Positions 24,190-37,088 of a DNA stretch of 64,000 nt are shown here, in pieces. The notes beneath the pieces were generated by a model that saw nothing but the letters and a program-made list of their open reading frames with translations, was not told the DNA's origin and did not search any database. The stretch is from Spartobacteria bacterium LR76. Its GTDB lineage: Bacteria > Verrucomicrobiota > Verrucomicrobiia > Chthoniobacterales > Terrimicrobiaceae. The stretch lies in assembly GCA_003054655.1 (NCBI GenBank), contig QAYZ01000010.1, forward strand, positions 1-64,000, in the 5' to 3' direction. Positions within the stretch are counted from its first letter, which is position 1, and every line of letters starts with the position of its first letter. A program made the translations under genes and the position numbers.

Positions 24190-24299
24190 CACCCGCAAGT
24201 CAGCCACGAGGCCACACGTCGAAGGGGATTGGAGCTTCACCTCGCCCGTCCCGCTTTTCTTGACGCCGACCCGAGAACGTCTAGCCTCTTGCAAGCACA

Positions 24300-25082
24300 A
24301 TGTCGGAAGGCCAAACAAGCATCCCCTTGAAGGACCGGTGGCTCAGATCGGGTATCGAGCCGGGTGACACCATCCTTATTCACAGTAATATCAAGCGTAC
24401 GCTCATCGAACTACGACGCAGTGGCGTCGCTGTCACCGTTGAGGAAATCCTCCAGAGCTTTCTCGATGCGCTCGGAACTCAAGGTACTCTTTTGCTTCCC
24501 TTGTTTAGCTTCGACTTTGCAAGCGGGATTCCCTTTGACATCAGAACGAGTCCTTCACGTATGGGTGCGCTCACCGAAGCGGGCCGACTCCACAAAGACG
24601 CCGTCCGCACCGGACATCCCATATATTCGTTCGCCGTCATCGGGCATCACTCCGAAGCATTCGCAAACCTCGACAATGAAAGCGGCTACGCAGAGGATTC
24701 ACCCTTCGGCGTCCTCAGGACATTGAACGGAAAAATTGGCGTTCTCGACCTCGAAGACCAAAATAGCATGACATTTTATCATCATGTCGAGGAGGTCATG
24801 CAGGTCGACTACCGATATTACAAGACCTTCACCGCGGACTACACGGACTGGAAGGGCGTCACCACACCGCGGTCCTATAAACTCTATGTGAGAGATATCG
24901 AACGCGGGGTGAAAACTAACGTCAACCCTGCCGGGGAATTGATGTGGGAACAAGGCCTGTACAAAGGGTTTCGCCCAAAGTGCGACACGGGCATGAGGGT
25001 CATTAGGAGCCGAGAGATGTTTAGCTTCACCGCCAACCTGATCGAGGAAGGCAAGGCCCTCGGAACCCTTTACTCGCTATAG
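24300..25082 (+). CDS. AAC(3)-family N-acetyltransferase
   Basis: 260 residues. The AAC(3) fold is shown by GIEPGDTILIHSNIKRTL, GTLLLPLFSFDF, the TSPSRMGALTEA segment, RTGHPIYSFAVIGHH with the family His, SPFGVLRTLNGKIGVLDL and TFYHHVEE. Members near glycan genes acetylate amino sugars rather than antibiotics. The next gene begins 1 bp after the stop, so both probably act in surface-glycan or small-molecule modification. Its codon use is A+T-richer than nifJ. Confidence 0.8.
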   Translation: MSEGQTSIPLKDRWLRSGIEPGDTILIHSNIKRTLIELRRSGVAVTVEEILQSFLDALGTQGTLLLPLFSFDFASGIPFDIRTSPSRMGALTEAGRLHKDAVRTGHPIYSFAVIGHHSEAFANLDNESGYAEDSPFGVLRTLNGKIGVLDLEDQNSMTFYHHVEEVMQVDYRYYKTFTADYTDWKGVTTPRSYKLYVRDIERGVKTNVNPAGELMWEQGLYKGFRPKCDTGMRVIRSREMFSFTANLIEEGKALGTLYSL

Positions 25083-25083
25083 A

Positions 25084-26382
25084 ATGATCGGACACGAGAT
25101 TCACTCTCTTGCCAGACGCTTGTGGAGCATCGACAGAAGCATCACCGGCGATGGAGTCCGTGAGACTCTGGGCATCATAAAGGATATCCTTCCCTCGTTG
25201 GAGATTCATGAGATTCCGAGCGGCACACAGGTCTACGATTGGACTGTCCCGAGGGAATGGAAAGTCCTCGACGCATTCATCATTGATCCCACGGGCAAGA
25301 AAATCTGCGACTTCCAGAAAAACAACCTGCACCTTGTCGGCTACAGTACACCAGTCAATGCACGAATGAGCCTGGCCGAGTTGCAGGAGCATCTTTACTC
25401 CCTGCCGGAGCAGCCGACCGCCATACCGTACATCACCTCGTACTACAAGGAGCGCTGGGGATTTTGCATCTCCCAGCAGGAGCGGGACGCACTCATTGAT
25501 GGAGAATACAAGGTCGTCGTTGACTCCGAACTCTTCAATGGTTCTCTGACCTACGGCGAGTTGCTCATCAAAGGCAAATCGCAAAGGGAAGTCTTCCTCT
25601 CCACCTATGTTTGCCATCCATCCATGGCCAACAACGAACTTTCCGGTCCAACGGTAGCCACCTTTCTGGCGGATTGGCTAACCAGACAGAAAGGCAAAAG
25701 GTTCAGCTACCGGTTTGTATTTATCCCGGAAACGATAGGATCGATCGCCTATCTTAGTCGCAATCTCGGTGTCATAAAACCGCGGGTCTTTGCAGGATTC
25801 AACATCAGTTGCGTCGGCGATGACCGCGATTACTCCTACCTTCCCTCACGGACCGGAGACACCCTCAGCGACCGCGTCGCAAAGCATATTCTTTCTCATA
25901 TATACCCGGATTTTAAATCCTACCGCTGGACACACCGTGGGAGCGACGAGCGGCAGTATTGCGCTCCTGGGATCGATCTTCCGATCGCCTCGATCATGCG
26001 AACAAAATACGGCATGTACCCGGAGTATCACACTTCCCTCGACGATTTGGAAAACGTCGTGACACCTGAGGGTTTGGAGGGCGGCTACACCGCACTTTAC
26101 CGTGCTTTAGAAGCCATCGAGCACAACATTTACCCAAGAGTAAATGTGCTTTGCGAGCCGCAACTCGGTAAACGAGGCCTGTACCCGACACTTTCCACGA
26201 AATCGAGCGGGAACGAAGTCCGGTGCATGATGAACCTCATATCATACTCCGACGGGACAAAATCCCTTCTGGAAATCGCCGAATTGTGCGAATGCCCGGT
26301 CTGGGAACTCTATCCCCTGGTCGAAAAGTTGACAGAGCATCATGTTTTGATCTTGTCCGACGATCCTCAAGTCATGTCGTAG
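25084..26382 (+). CDS. DUF4910/aminopeptidase-like protein
   Basis: 432 residues. The M28-like core includes STYVCHPSMANNELSGPTVA (His and Asn-Asn-Glu metal-site region), FIPETIGSIAYL, and RGSDERQYCAPGIDLPIAS followed by EYHTSLDDLENV. A winged-helix-like tail (KSLLEIAELCECPVWELYPLVEKL) closes the protein. I recall such proteins paired with AAC(3)-type acetyltransferases in polysaccharide loci. Substrate unknown. A run of ten G bases shortly after the stop can form a small C5-TCC-G5 hairpin. Confidence 0.75.
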   Translation: MIGHEIHSLARRLWSIDRSITGDGVRETLGIIKDILPSLEIHEIPSGTQVYDWTVPREWKVLDAFIIDPTGKKICDFQKNNLHLVGYSTPVNARMSLAELQEHLYSLPEQPTAIPYITSYYKERWGFCISQQERDALIDGEYKVVVDSELFNGSLTYGELLIKGKSQREVFLSTYVCHPSMANNELSGPTVATFLADWLTRQKGKRFSYRFVFIPETIGSIAYLSRNLGVIKPRVFAGFNISCVGDDRDYSYLPSRTGDTLSDRVAKHILSHIYPDFKSYRWTHRGSDERQYCAPGIDLPIASIMRTKYGMYPEYHTSLDDLENVVTPEGLEGGYTALYRALEAIEHNIYPRVNVLCEPQLGKRGLYPTLSTKSSGNEVRCMMNLISYSDGTKSLLEIAELCECPVWELYPLVEKLTEHHVLILSDDPQVMS

Positions 26383-26566
26383 CTGTCACTCCCCCTCCGG
26401 GGGGGGGGAACTTGACGCATACGCTCTCGTTGCCACACTCTGGCGGCCCCTCGGCACACCACCACCGTCGTGCAACCTCCGTTGCTCCGAGTGACAATTC
26501 CCGCACAGTCTTCGCCAACACACGCAGAGTCGATTTGGGATTGATGGCGTTACGTTGGGCTCCACT

Positions 26567-30259
<3,693 letters not shown>

Positions 30260-30320
30260 CCCTCCCGGCAGCCAGCCCCGTTCCCCCCTCAACCCCTGAA
30301 AACCGCCGCACCCTAAACCC

Positions 30321-30710
30321 ATGCGCATCGAGATCCGCTCCGTCCATCATCGAGGCAAACATGGCAAGGAATACGTCTCGCTGAAGGCCAACGCCGACTG
30401 CGACGCCGGCGCGTACATCCTGGCCGATAGTACGTGCCGGAGCGACGGCGAGATCACCGGCTCCCTCCGCCGCACCTTCTGGCTGCCATCCAAACGCATC
30501 GCCAAGGGCGACTACATCCACGTCTACACCTCGGGAGGAGCCAATACCTCCTTTACCAATCGCTCCCGCACCTCGACCCACATCGTCTACTGGGGCCTCC
30601 CCGACGCGATCTGGAAGGACGACTCGAGCTGCGCCGTCCTTTTTGACATCGGCGCATGGCAGTACTGCCCCGTCCAGATGCCCTCCCTCGGCGCTCCCCT
30701 TCTGACCTGA
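30321..30710 (+). CDS. small protein of unknown function
   Basis: 129 residues with no signal peptide. A beta-rich pattern ending TSTHIVYWGLPDAIWKDDSSCAVLFDIGAW resembles the lamin-tail or small beta-sandwich type, but no family is certain. The start at 30321 is the first ATG after the nifJ hairpin. Codon use matches the backbone, which supports a real gene. Confidence 0.55.
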   Translation: MRIEIRSVHHRGKHGKEYVSLKANADCDAGAYILADSTCRSDGEITGSLRRTFWLPSKRIAKGDYIHVYTSGGANTSFTNRSRTSTHIVYWGLPDAIWKDDSSCAVLFDIGAWQYCPVQMPSLGAPLLT

Positions 30711-30860
30711 CCACACAAAGGCAGGCGGAAACAGGGCCGAGCCTCGCGAGACCAGCGAAGGAACCAGGGAAACACACAACGCAGAACCCTCGCCGCCCCG
30801 GCAGGCAGACGCGGACTCAAGGACTCCCGACCCGCCATGGCGGGCCTCCTCGGCAGCCTC

Positions 30861-31292
30861 TCAGGCTCCAGCACAAGCTCGCGAGACCGCGAGATACACC
30901 GCACCCTCGTCGACCTGCAATCCGCCTCTGCGGGAATCCAGCACCCGGTAGCGCAACTCGACCCGCCCGGCATCCGCCTTCACCTGCGACAGCACCGTAT
31001 TGACGCCATCCCTCGGGCCGAAGTTTGCGACAAAGGAATCGCCCTCCCGACGAAGCACGATCCGGTCGGAAAAGCCTGTGCTATTTTGCCCCTCGCCCTC
31101 CACGGCAAAGACCGCGCCATCCCCGCAAGGCACCACGCGACTCCCCACGAGGGACACATTCGCGATATGCGCGTGGAGATAAGCCTCCACAGCGGCCCGC
31201 CGCACCCCGCACGTCCGGATGATCTCCTCCGCGTGAAGACCCGGCAGACACATCGCCGCCAGCAGGCCAAGACAACAAAGCAAGGTTTTCAC
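30861..31292 (-). CDS. small exported protein of unknown function
   Basis: 143 residues from a GTG start at the signal peptide (KTLLCCLGLLAAMCLPGLHA). An upstream ATG would draw 43 residues from the repeat element, so I reject it. The mature part has cysteines at RTCGVRR and VVPCGDG, and a beta-rich middle (VFAVEGEG, DRIVLRREGDSFVANFG). It is separated from the membrane-protein gene by the repeat at 31293. Confidence 0.6.
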   Translation of the reverse strand: MKTLLCCLGLLAAMCLPGLHAEEIIRTCGVRRAAVEAYLHAHIANVSLVGSRVVPCGDGAVFAVEGEGQNSTGFSDRIVLRREGDSFVANFGPRDGVNTVLSQVKADAGRVELRYRVLDSRRGGLQVDEGAVYLAVSRACAGA

Positions 31293-31440
31293 AAGAGCCT
31301 GTCTGAAAAAGGACGATCGGCGGACGGCAAGGCGCGGCGACAGAGCGTATCCGCAAGCGATACCTGAGGAGCCGCAACGCAGCCGAACGCCGTTTTCCCA
31401 CCGCAAGCCGTCGATCAGCATTTTTCAGAAAGGCCCTAAG
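31293..31440. repeat. 145-bp element with inverted ends
   Basis: The ends GAGCCTGTCTGAAAAA and TTTTTCAGAAAGGCCC form an imperfect inverted repeat around a GC-rich core. It looks like a REP or MITE-type element inserted between two minus-strand genes. Only one copy is in the window. Confidence 0.55.
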
Positions 31441-31451
31441 TCCAGGGCTTC

Positions 31452-32087
31452 CTAGCGGCTCCCCCACTCGTCCCCGTCCGACCGGCTGGGTTTCTTCTTG
31501 GGAGTGACGCCCTCCGCCGCCTTGAGTTCGTGACCGAACCGGTCTTGCAGGAGATTCAGCACGCCTCCCAGCGCCAGCGACAGCATCGTACACGCCGCAG
31601 CCAGAGCCGCCACCCTTCCCCAGGGCCGCCGCGCCGGCGGATACGTCTCCGGGCAGAGCGACACAAAGGCCAGGATGCCCGTCACCACCGCGACGGCATC
31701 ATAGCTTAGCCTCTCCCAATAGCTAGGCTCCAGCCGCACCCACATGCCAAACTCGTCGCACACCAGCGCCAGCCCCACCCCGTAAAAAACCGCCGTCAAG
31801 CGCTGCCGCGCGACGCTCGACCGTCCGAAGATCACATACCCGCCCACCAGGCCCAGCAGGATGACCCCATAGACCAGATGATGCACATGCGTATCCTGAA
31901 TGTGCAGGAAAACCTTGGGGCCATGATAAAGCATATCCAGCGCCAGCCCGGCCCGCGCCGTCGTGAAGGTAACCAGAAAAGCCAGCAGCACGATCCTGCC
32001 CAGCCTCCGCCGGGTCAGCGCCCTCCCGCCCTCATCAGGAGAAACACCGCGATTCCCCTCCCCCGCAGCATCTGGAATCTCCGGCAT
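31452..32087 (-). CDS. membrane protein of unknown function
   Basis: 211 residues. Four or five membrane helices: about 30-50, 72-92, 102-120, 132-150 and 160-180. The loop KVFLHIQDTHVHHLVYGV holds a His cluster that could bind metal. The C-terminal cytoplasmic tail is charged (PKKKPSRSDGDEWGSR). The start MPEIPD was chosen over an upstream ATG because the added part is unusually Gly/Arg-rich. Family unknown. Confidence 0.6.
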   Translation of the reverse strand: MPEIPDAAGEGNRGVSPDEGGRALTRRRLGRIVLLAFLVTFTTARAGLALDMLYHGPKVFLHIQDTHVHHLVYGVILLGLVGGYVIFGRSSVARQRLTAVFYGVGLALVCDEFGMWVRLEPSYWERLSYDAVAVVTGILAFVSLCPETYPPARRPWGRVAALAAACTMLSLALGGVLNLLQDRFGHELKAAEGVTPKKKPSRSDGDEWGSR

Positions 32088-32541
32088 GGCTCTACGCGAC
32101 CCGCCGCGTCCTCCCGCACGCATGCCCGCAGTTCATCCCCGGTAGCACCGCCGCAGGAAAAGGAGCCGTCCTCAGCCAACAAAATCGCCGCACTTTCCCA
32201 CCGGCGAACCGCAGCATGGAAACCGACTCCCCCCGCCCCCCACCCTCAGGCGGCAGATGAGACCCGGCCATGCCCTGCTTATGCTCAGCAAAGCTCAATC
32301 AGCGTTTTCCTTCCGGTTAAAAATGAGTCTTCCGTCTGGGATCAGTCAGGAAGTGTTGGGGGGATACTTTCTCTCTATTACTTCGCAGCTTCCGCCGGGG
32401 GCGACTCCTTAGGGCAAGCAAAGCGCTCCCGGCTCCGCAAGCGTTAACAAACGCCGCCCGCCCTGCCAAGCGGTTTCTGGCCAGCCCAGATCACCCAAAC
32501 CATCGCGCCCAAACCATCGCGCCCAAGCCAACTGCCTCCGC

Positions 32542-32618
32542 GCCATCACGGCGCACGCCGTGAGTTCGCGGCGTCCCGTCATCACCGCGTAAGGCCACCC
32601 CTTAGCTTCCTTCGCTTC
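32542..32618. repeat. 76-bp direct repeat, copy 1
   Basis: Starts GCCATCACGGCGCACGCC and ends TAGCTTCCTTCGCTT. Copy 2 is at 32835-32910 with a handful of differences. Both are followed by pyrimidine-rich text. Confidence 0.75.
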
Positions 32619-32834
32619 CTTTTGTAAAACCCTGCCTTTCCTCCGGTACAGCCGCGCCGCGCGACCGAGCCCCACGACGCCCCGCCGCATCCCCTCGCGC
32701 CAAGTCTGAAAACTGAACCACTCAAAACTTGCAGTCTCCCCTTAGCTACCTTCTGTTATTCACCCCGCCTTTGCCGCCTCCCCCTTTGTGTCCTTTGCGA
32801 CCTTCTGTTGACTGCCTTTCCGCCTTCCGTCCGT

Positions 32835-32910
32835 GCCATCACGCCGCACGCCCTGAATTCGCCGCGTCCCGTCATCCCCGCGCAAGGCCACCCCTTAGCT
32901 TCCTTCGCTT
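32835..32910. repeat. 76-bp direct repeat, copy 2
   Basis: Second copy of the 32542 repeat. The TTAGCTTCCTTCGCTT end is identical. Unknown function; may be non-coding RNA or element debris. Confidence 0.75.
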
Positions 32911-33012
32911 CGTTGGCTTCGCCTGTCTCGCAAAGCCTCGGCTCTGTTCAACCCTGCCTTTGCGGCCTTCCCTTCGTGTCCTTTGCGCCCTTCTGTTAAA
33001 AAGTATCTTCTG

Positions 33013-34089
33013 TCAGACCTCCTCCGGCGCAGGCCAGGAGGGCTTCGGGTCACCCAGAGCCTCCGCCACCCAGGCCACCTGCCCCTCGTAGGCCATGCGG
33101 GCTGCGGCAAAGTCCTGCCACGCCCGTTCGCGATCCTCCACCAGTGGCACCCCCGCCGCCGCCAGCGCCGCGCAGGCCGCATCGTAAGCCTCGCGCTTCA
33201 CCTCCGCCAGGGCAGGATCGCGCCGCGGCACGATCGGCGTCCCATACATCGCGTGGTGAATGTTTTCCATCGTCTCGATGCCGCATTGCAGGCAAATCTC
33301 CGCCGTCCCAGCAGGCCTCGCCACCGTCGTGCGCGCCAGCGCCACCGCATCGAGGAACGCGCCGAACGCACACACCCACGAGCGATCCGGCTTCACCGGG
33401 CGCACCAGGCTCAGGATCGGCAGAAAGCTCCGCGCCTCCGCGAACTTCCGAAAAAACGCCTCCCAGTCCTCCCACACCCCGTCAAGCGAGTCGCCGCGCC
33501 CATTGCGGTAATGCCACAGCACCAGCCGCGCCCCGCAAGGATGCTCCCCCGCCCGGTCATACACCCACGCCACCCGCCGCCCGCGCTCCTGGATCACATC
33601 CATGAACGACGGTAGAAAGGTAAACAAATACACCACCACAAACAGCCCGATCGCCCCCTCCGCGATGGCCAGCAGCTCGCCCGCCTGCGTCTCCGGCGTG
33701 GAGAAACCCAGCGTGCTCAGCGCCGACCCGCTCGCGATCACCGCCCGCATCACCGACGGCTCCGCCTGCACCGCCACATTCATCAGCGTAAACCCCAGCA
33801 TCACCAGCAGGAACCACGCCGCGATGATCGCCATGAACGCGCACGGCCAATACCACGTCAGCACATCATTGCCCCGCCGCCGCGCCCCCGGCATCCGCCC
33901 GATGTAAAGCCGGAAGACAGCCAACACCATCCGCGACACCCAGAACGCCATCGGATCACGGAACTTCCGGTTCAGCACGCCGACCCGAATGATCGACTTG
34001 AAAAAATACACCACGCACCCGAGCCCGAGCAGCCCGATCACCACCCGCCCCGCCACATCCAGCCAACTCATCTCGCCAACAGCCACCAT
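33013..34089 (-). CDS. membrane protein with ion-channel-like pore region
   Basis: 358 residues. Three N-terminal membrane helices (about 15-35, 85-115 and 140-165), then a soluble domain of about 190 residues. Between helices lies a pore-like segment, SGSALSTLGFSTPETQAGE, whose T-L-G-F-S-T resembles the filter of two-TM potassium channels. The soluble part has cysteines (GEHPCGARL, EICLQCGIE). The start is uncertain: ATG at 34089 or 34071. No neighbour in an operon. A cyclic-nucleotide or RCK domain is not visible, so the channel call is tentative. Confidence 0.55.
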   Translation of the reverse strand: MVAVGEMSWLDVAGRVVIGLLGLGCVVYFFKSIIRVGVLNRKFRDPMAFWVSRMVLAVFRLYIGRMPGARRRGNDVLTWYWPCAFMAIIAAWFLLVMLGFTLMNVAVQAEPSVMRAVIASGSALSTLGFSTPETQAGELLAIAEGAIGLFVVVYLFTFLPSFMDVIQERGRRVAWVYDRAGEHPCGARLVLWHYRNGRGDSLDGVWEDWEAFFRKFAEARSFLPILSLVRPVKPDRSWVCAFGAFLDAVALARTTVARPAGTAEICLQCGIETMENIHHAMYGTPIVPRRDPALAEVKREAYDAACAALAAAGVPLVEDRERAWQDFAAARMAYEGQVAWVAEALGDPKPSWPAPEEV

Positions 34090-34340
34090 CACCCCACCCG
34101 AACTACACCCCCACAGCGCCCACCGGGAAGTTTTCTTTTTGCCCGAAGGCTCCGAAAAGGGCACCCTTCCCCTCAACTACAGATCAGGTTTAAGCAATGA
34201 CTTCCCTCGCCCATTGACCATAAGCGACAAATATCCTTACCGAGGCCTTGCGCAAGAAGTCGACTAACAAAACCAACCGAACCAAAACATAGACTTGCGG
34301 ATACCTTCTTTTGAGAAACCGTTACCCTGATTCACGACCC

Positions 34341-36947
34341 ATGGACGCTTTGAACAGAAAGATTGGCTTGGAACCGTCCGCCAGTGAACGTGACGAGGAC
34401 CTCCCGTTCGGTCACCTTCAACTCGGACGTCGTCCTCACAACACCTGCTTGAACCTTGATCTGAAAACCATCGCCGATGTCATCAGAGGTCTCGAAGCAC
34501 GTACGATTTCGGCATCTAGTGCGGGAGCAAAAACATGCCAGGAAATCGAACAAGCCATTGAAAGAATTCGTTCATTCCAATCTGAGGAAGGAGTCGATTG
34601 GGATCAGTTTTGGATCGAGCAAGGTCTGGCGAAAGACAGAGTATTCATGACCTCGCGATCCCTTGAGAGACTGCTTCCTGAGGTTCGCTCGTGCTCCCTT
34701 GGCATGATCCATCTTGGAAAGGCTTGTACCGGCTTGGAGGCGGCTGGAATTGACTCGGTGGGCAAGCTGATCGATGCCGCTCGGAGCGGCTTCGACAATC
34801 TCAAGAATTTCGGAGCGAAAGCCCATTCCGAGACAATGGATGCTTTAAAAGCCCTCTCAAGTGTCGCTCAAGCGGATGGTTCCGTGGACTGGATTGAATA
34901 CGCGGCCAGACGGGGTTTTGAGATTATCCCACAGCAATCGAGTGATACCGAAACGTTCGTGAACGACATTTTGCCCGCCGCATGCGAGCGGGTCATTAGA
35001 GCGCAGTTCGAGGACCGGGATTGGAATATATTCAAACGGCGGCTGCTAGTATCAAAAGAAGAGTCGGAGACGCTTCAAGCAATTGGCGATGTATACGGCA
35101 TTACTCGAGAGCGAGTGCGGCAAATTGAAAGCCTTTGTCTCGATGCGCTTAGGAGCCCACTCATTGAGAACGACTACCGAAAGCTGGCTTTTCGCTTCCA
35201 GCCGGAATTTGTAGAAGCGTTCCGTTCGGCTTTGGCTCATTACACCGACCTAGGGGTGCCGGCTTGGATCAAAAGCCGCTGGATTCGTGAGCTTGCCCAG
35301 CTTTGGCAGGCATCGGAGACCAAGCTCATGGATCACTATCGCCTGGTCGCGGAGATCCTTGGTTTTAAAAGCATCCCATCTTCCTGCTCCATTTTGGAGC
35401 CATTGGTTGTCGATCAGAAAACTCCAAATTCGGAATCGAATCGATGGATCACGTTGATCGAATCGATTCACGAGATATTGAGTGATGGAGCGGCGAGAGA
35501 CTCGTTCGAACTCGCCAAGGTGCTGAAAGCAAAACGCCTCCCCCTAAAAAATGTCGACGAGATTCCCTTCCTTATCGAACTTTGCTCCACGGTCGAATCC
35601 GTAAAGGAAGACCTCTACCGCCTCCGGTTCGAATATCTTCGCGGACGGGCAAATCAGGCTGTTCGAGTTCTCAATGAAGCAGGTGCACCACTACATAATA
35701 CCGCGCTGATTCGGGAGATCAACCGGCAGTTGCCTCGAGATCGCCGTCTGAAAAACGTGGAGAACCTCGTCGGTCAAATGTCTTCCGACAACCGACTGCT
35801 TCCAATCGGGAAAAGCGGAAAATGGTCGCTGGCGGAGTGGAAATTGGAAACCAGACCGATCATCGAACTGATAGAGGAAATATTCACCGACGAAGGTGAG
35901 GCGATCCATATCGACGACCTCACCGAACGAGTATTGAAGTTACGCACAGGCTCGGCGGCGTCTATTTCTCTGATTTTGAGCTGCAATCCGGACCGCTTCC
36001 GAAGGGTTGCCCCTCACATCTATGGTCTCACAGCATGGGGGAAGATAGATGAATCATCTCTGCTGGACCTCGACACGACAGCTCAATTTGTTGAGCGATA
36101 TTTCGAGCAAAGGGCTGGCAAGGAGGTCCCATTCAAAGAACTCCGCGAAGCATTTTCCAAGGAGACGGGGAGCGAGTCGCGATCCGCTGCAGGAATCTTG
36201 GCAAATAACCCGGCGGTTAAAATCGTTCGACCAAAGACGTATATTCGCCTAGCGTCGTTCAATCCAAACTGGAGGTCCGAACCGACCAAAAGAACTTACA
36301 CCCGGCGAAAGCCTCCGCAGGTCGATGTCATTGTTGCCGCAGTTACAAAAAAGCTGGAGCAAGAACCGACCGGAGAGCGTCCGCTTGTGGATATTGTCAG
36401 CGAGCTTGAGAAGGAACTGGATATTCGCAGAGCGACCATCTACCCGGCCATTGATCAATCCGAGGCGGTAGAGAAAATTACAATTAAAGGGTCAGCTTTC
36501 AAAATCTGTCGGTTGACGGGAAGGAGCCACAATCGCTTCCCAGAACTGCCGAAACTGAAAAATCCTGCATGGCGAGCCGAGTGCGAACGCGCCGTCGAGA
36601 AATTGACCCCGAAAGACGTAGACATCGCCTTATTTTTGCTCGGCCGCCAATTCGATCAAGCCATGCGTCTGCTTCTGGAGGCCGCTCGGGACCAAGGTGG
36701 TTTTCCTGTTTCGGAGGGTCACATTAACCGACTTCAGAATCGCATTGATTGGGCAGTCAGCCAGCATGTGTTCACGGACAAGGCAAACCTCGTGCTCCTC
36801 AAAAATGAACGCAACGAGCGGGGACACGAGCCTCCAGCTCCCGACGAGCAAGAGGCCACAATGAAGTATGCACCTTATCTGGCCAATCTCTACATCGATT
36901 ACCTAATCATGATCGATGATCGCATCCGCGGATTTAAGCATTCCTAA
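34341..36947 (+). CDS. multidomain RNAP-like/HEPN protein, putative defence or regulatory factor
   Basis: 868 residues from this ATG (a TTG at 34311 adds ten). Order: two HhH modules like the RNA polymerase alpha C-terminal domain (about 40-85 and 125-175), each followed by a V-D-W motif; a sigma-70 region 4-like HTH near 240-275 (LQAIGDVYGITRERVRQIESL); several winged-helix-like repeats with a HARE-HTH flavour (about 440-710); and a C-terminal helical domain with the HEPN RNase motif R-N-E-R-G-H in LLKNERNERGHEPP. It has no signal peptide. Codon use is A+T-richer than the flanks and there is no operon, which suggests transfer. Such a combination would suit a host-transcription or phage-sensing protein with RNase output; that role is inferred. 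Confidence 0.7.
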   Translation: MDALNRKIGLEPSASERDEDLPFGHLQLGRRPHNTCLNLDLKTIADVIRGLEARTISASSAGAKTCQEIEQAIERIRSFQSEEGVDWDQFWIEQGLAKDRVFMTSRSLERLLPEVRSCSLGMIHLGKACTGLEAAGIDSVGKLIDAARSGFDNLKNFGAKAHSETMDALKALSSVAQADGSVDWIEYAARRGFEIIPQQSSDTETFVNDILPAACERVIRAQFEDRDWNIFKRRLLVSKEESETLQAIGDVYGITRERVRQIESLCLDALRSPLIENDYRKLAFRFQPEFVEAFRSALAHYTDLGVPAWIKSRWIRELAQLWQASETKLMDHYRLVAEILGFKSIPSSCSILEPLVVDQKTPNSESNRWITLIESIHEILSDGAARDSFELAKVLKAKRLPLKNVDEIPFLIELCSTVESVKEDLYRLRFEYLRGRANQAVRVLNEAGAPLHNTALIREINRQLPRDRRLKNVENLVGQMSSDNRLLPIGKSGKWSLAEWKLETRPIIELIEEIFTDEGEAIHIDDLTERVLKLRTGSAASISLILSCNPDRFRRVAPHIYGLTAWGKIDESSLLDLDTTAQFVERYFEQRAGKEVPFKELREAFSKETGSESRSAAGILANNPAVKIVRPKTYIRLASFNPNWRSEPTKRTYTRRKPPQVDVIVAAVTKKLEQEPTGERPLVDIVSELEKELDIRRATIYPAIDQSEAVEKITIKGSAFKICRLTGRSHNRFPELPKLKNPAWRAECERAVEKLTPKDVDIALFLLGRQFDQAMRLLLEAARDQGGFPVSEGHINRLQNRIDWAVSQHVFTDKANLVLLKNERNERGHEPPAPDEQEATMKYAPYLANLYIDYLIMIDDRIRGFKHS

Positions 36948-37088
36948 TCATGTCAACACTTCCCACCCCAACCCAATCTGGTACGTGATTGGCAAATGGG
37001 ATCAGTCTAGGCGGTAGACAGGGTCAGCCATTTAATATTGATATTTGAAGATGGGCCTTCCGTTGAGAAGGCGGAGGCCGGAATGCGG

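Larger units (their letters stand above)
4065..24200 (-). mobile_element. T7-type prophage remnant
   Basis: About 20 kb of tightly packed minus-strand genes, many joined by ATGA stop/start overlaps. The order fits T7-like phages: fibre, lysis, TerS, TerL, capsid, tubes A and B, internal virion proteins. Portal, scaffold, integrase, repressor, replication genes and RNA polymerase are not seen. The portal/scaffold position holds a plus-strand toxin-antitoxin cassette. The borders are estimated; I could not find a convincing att duplication. Probably a defective or domesticated phage. Confidence 0.85.
32088..33012. other. gene-free repeat-rich region
   Basis: About 920 bp with no convincing gene. 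It holds a direct repeat (32542-32618 and 32835-32910), duplicated phrases such as GTGTCCTTTGCGACCTTCTG, and a segment at 32704-32732 also found at 60204-60232. It looks like accumulated spacer repeats. Confidence 0.6.

Noticed and set aside
4000-24300. att sites at the prophage ends
   Set aside because: I compared both borders and saw no direct repeat longer than expected by chance; the 233-bp repeat is not present on the left border.
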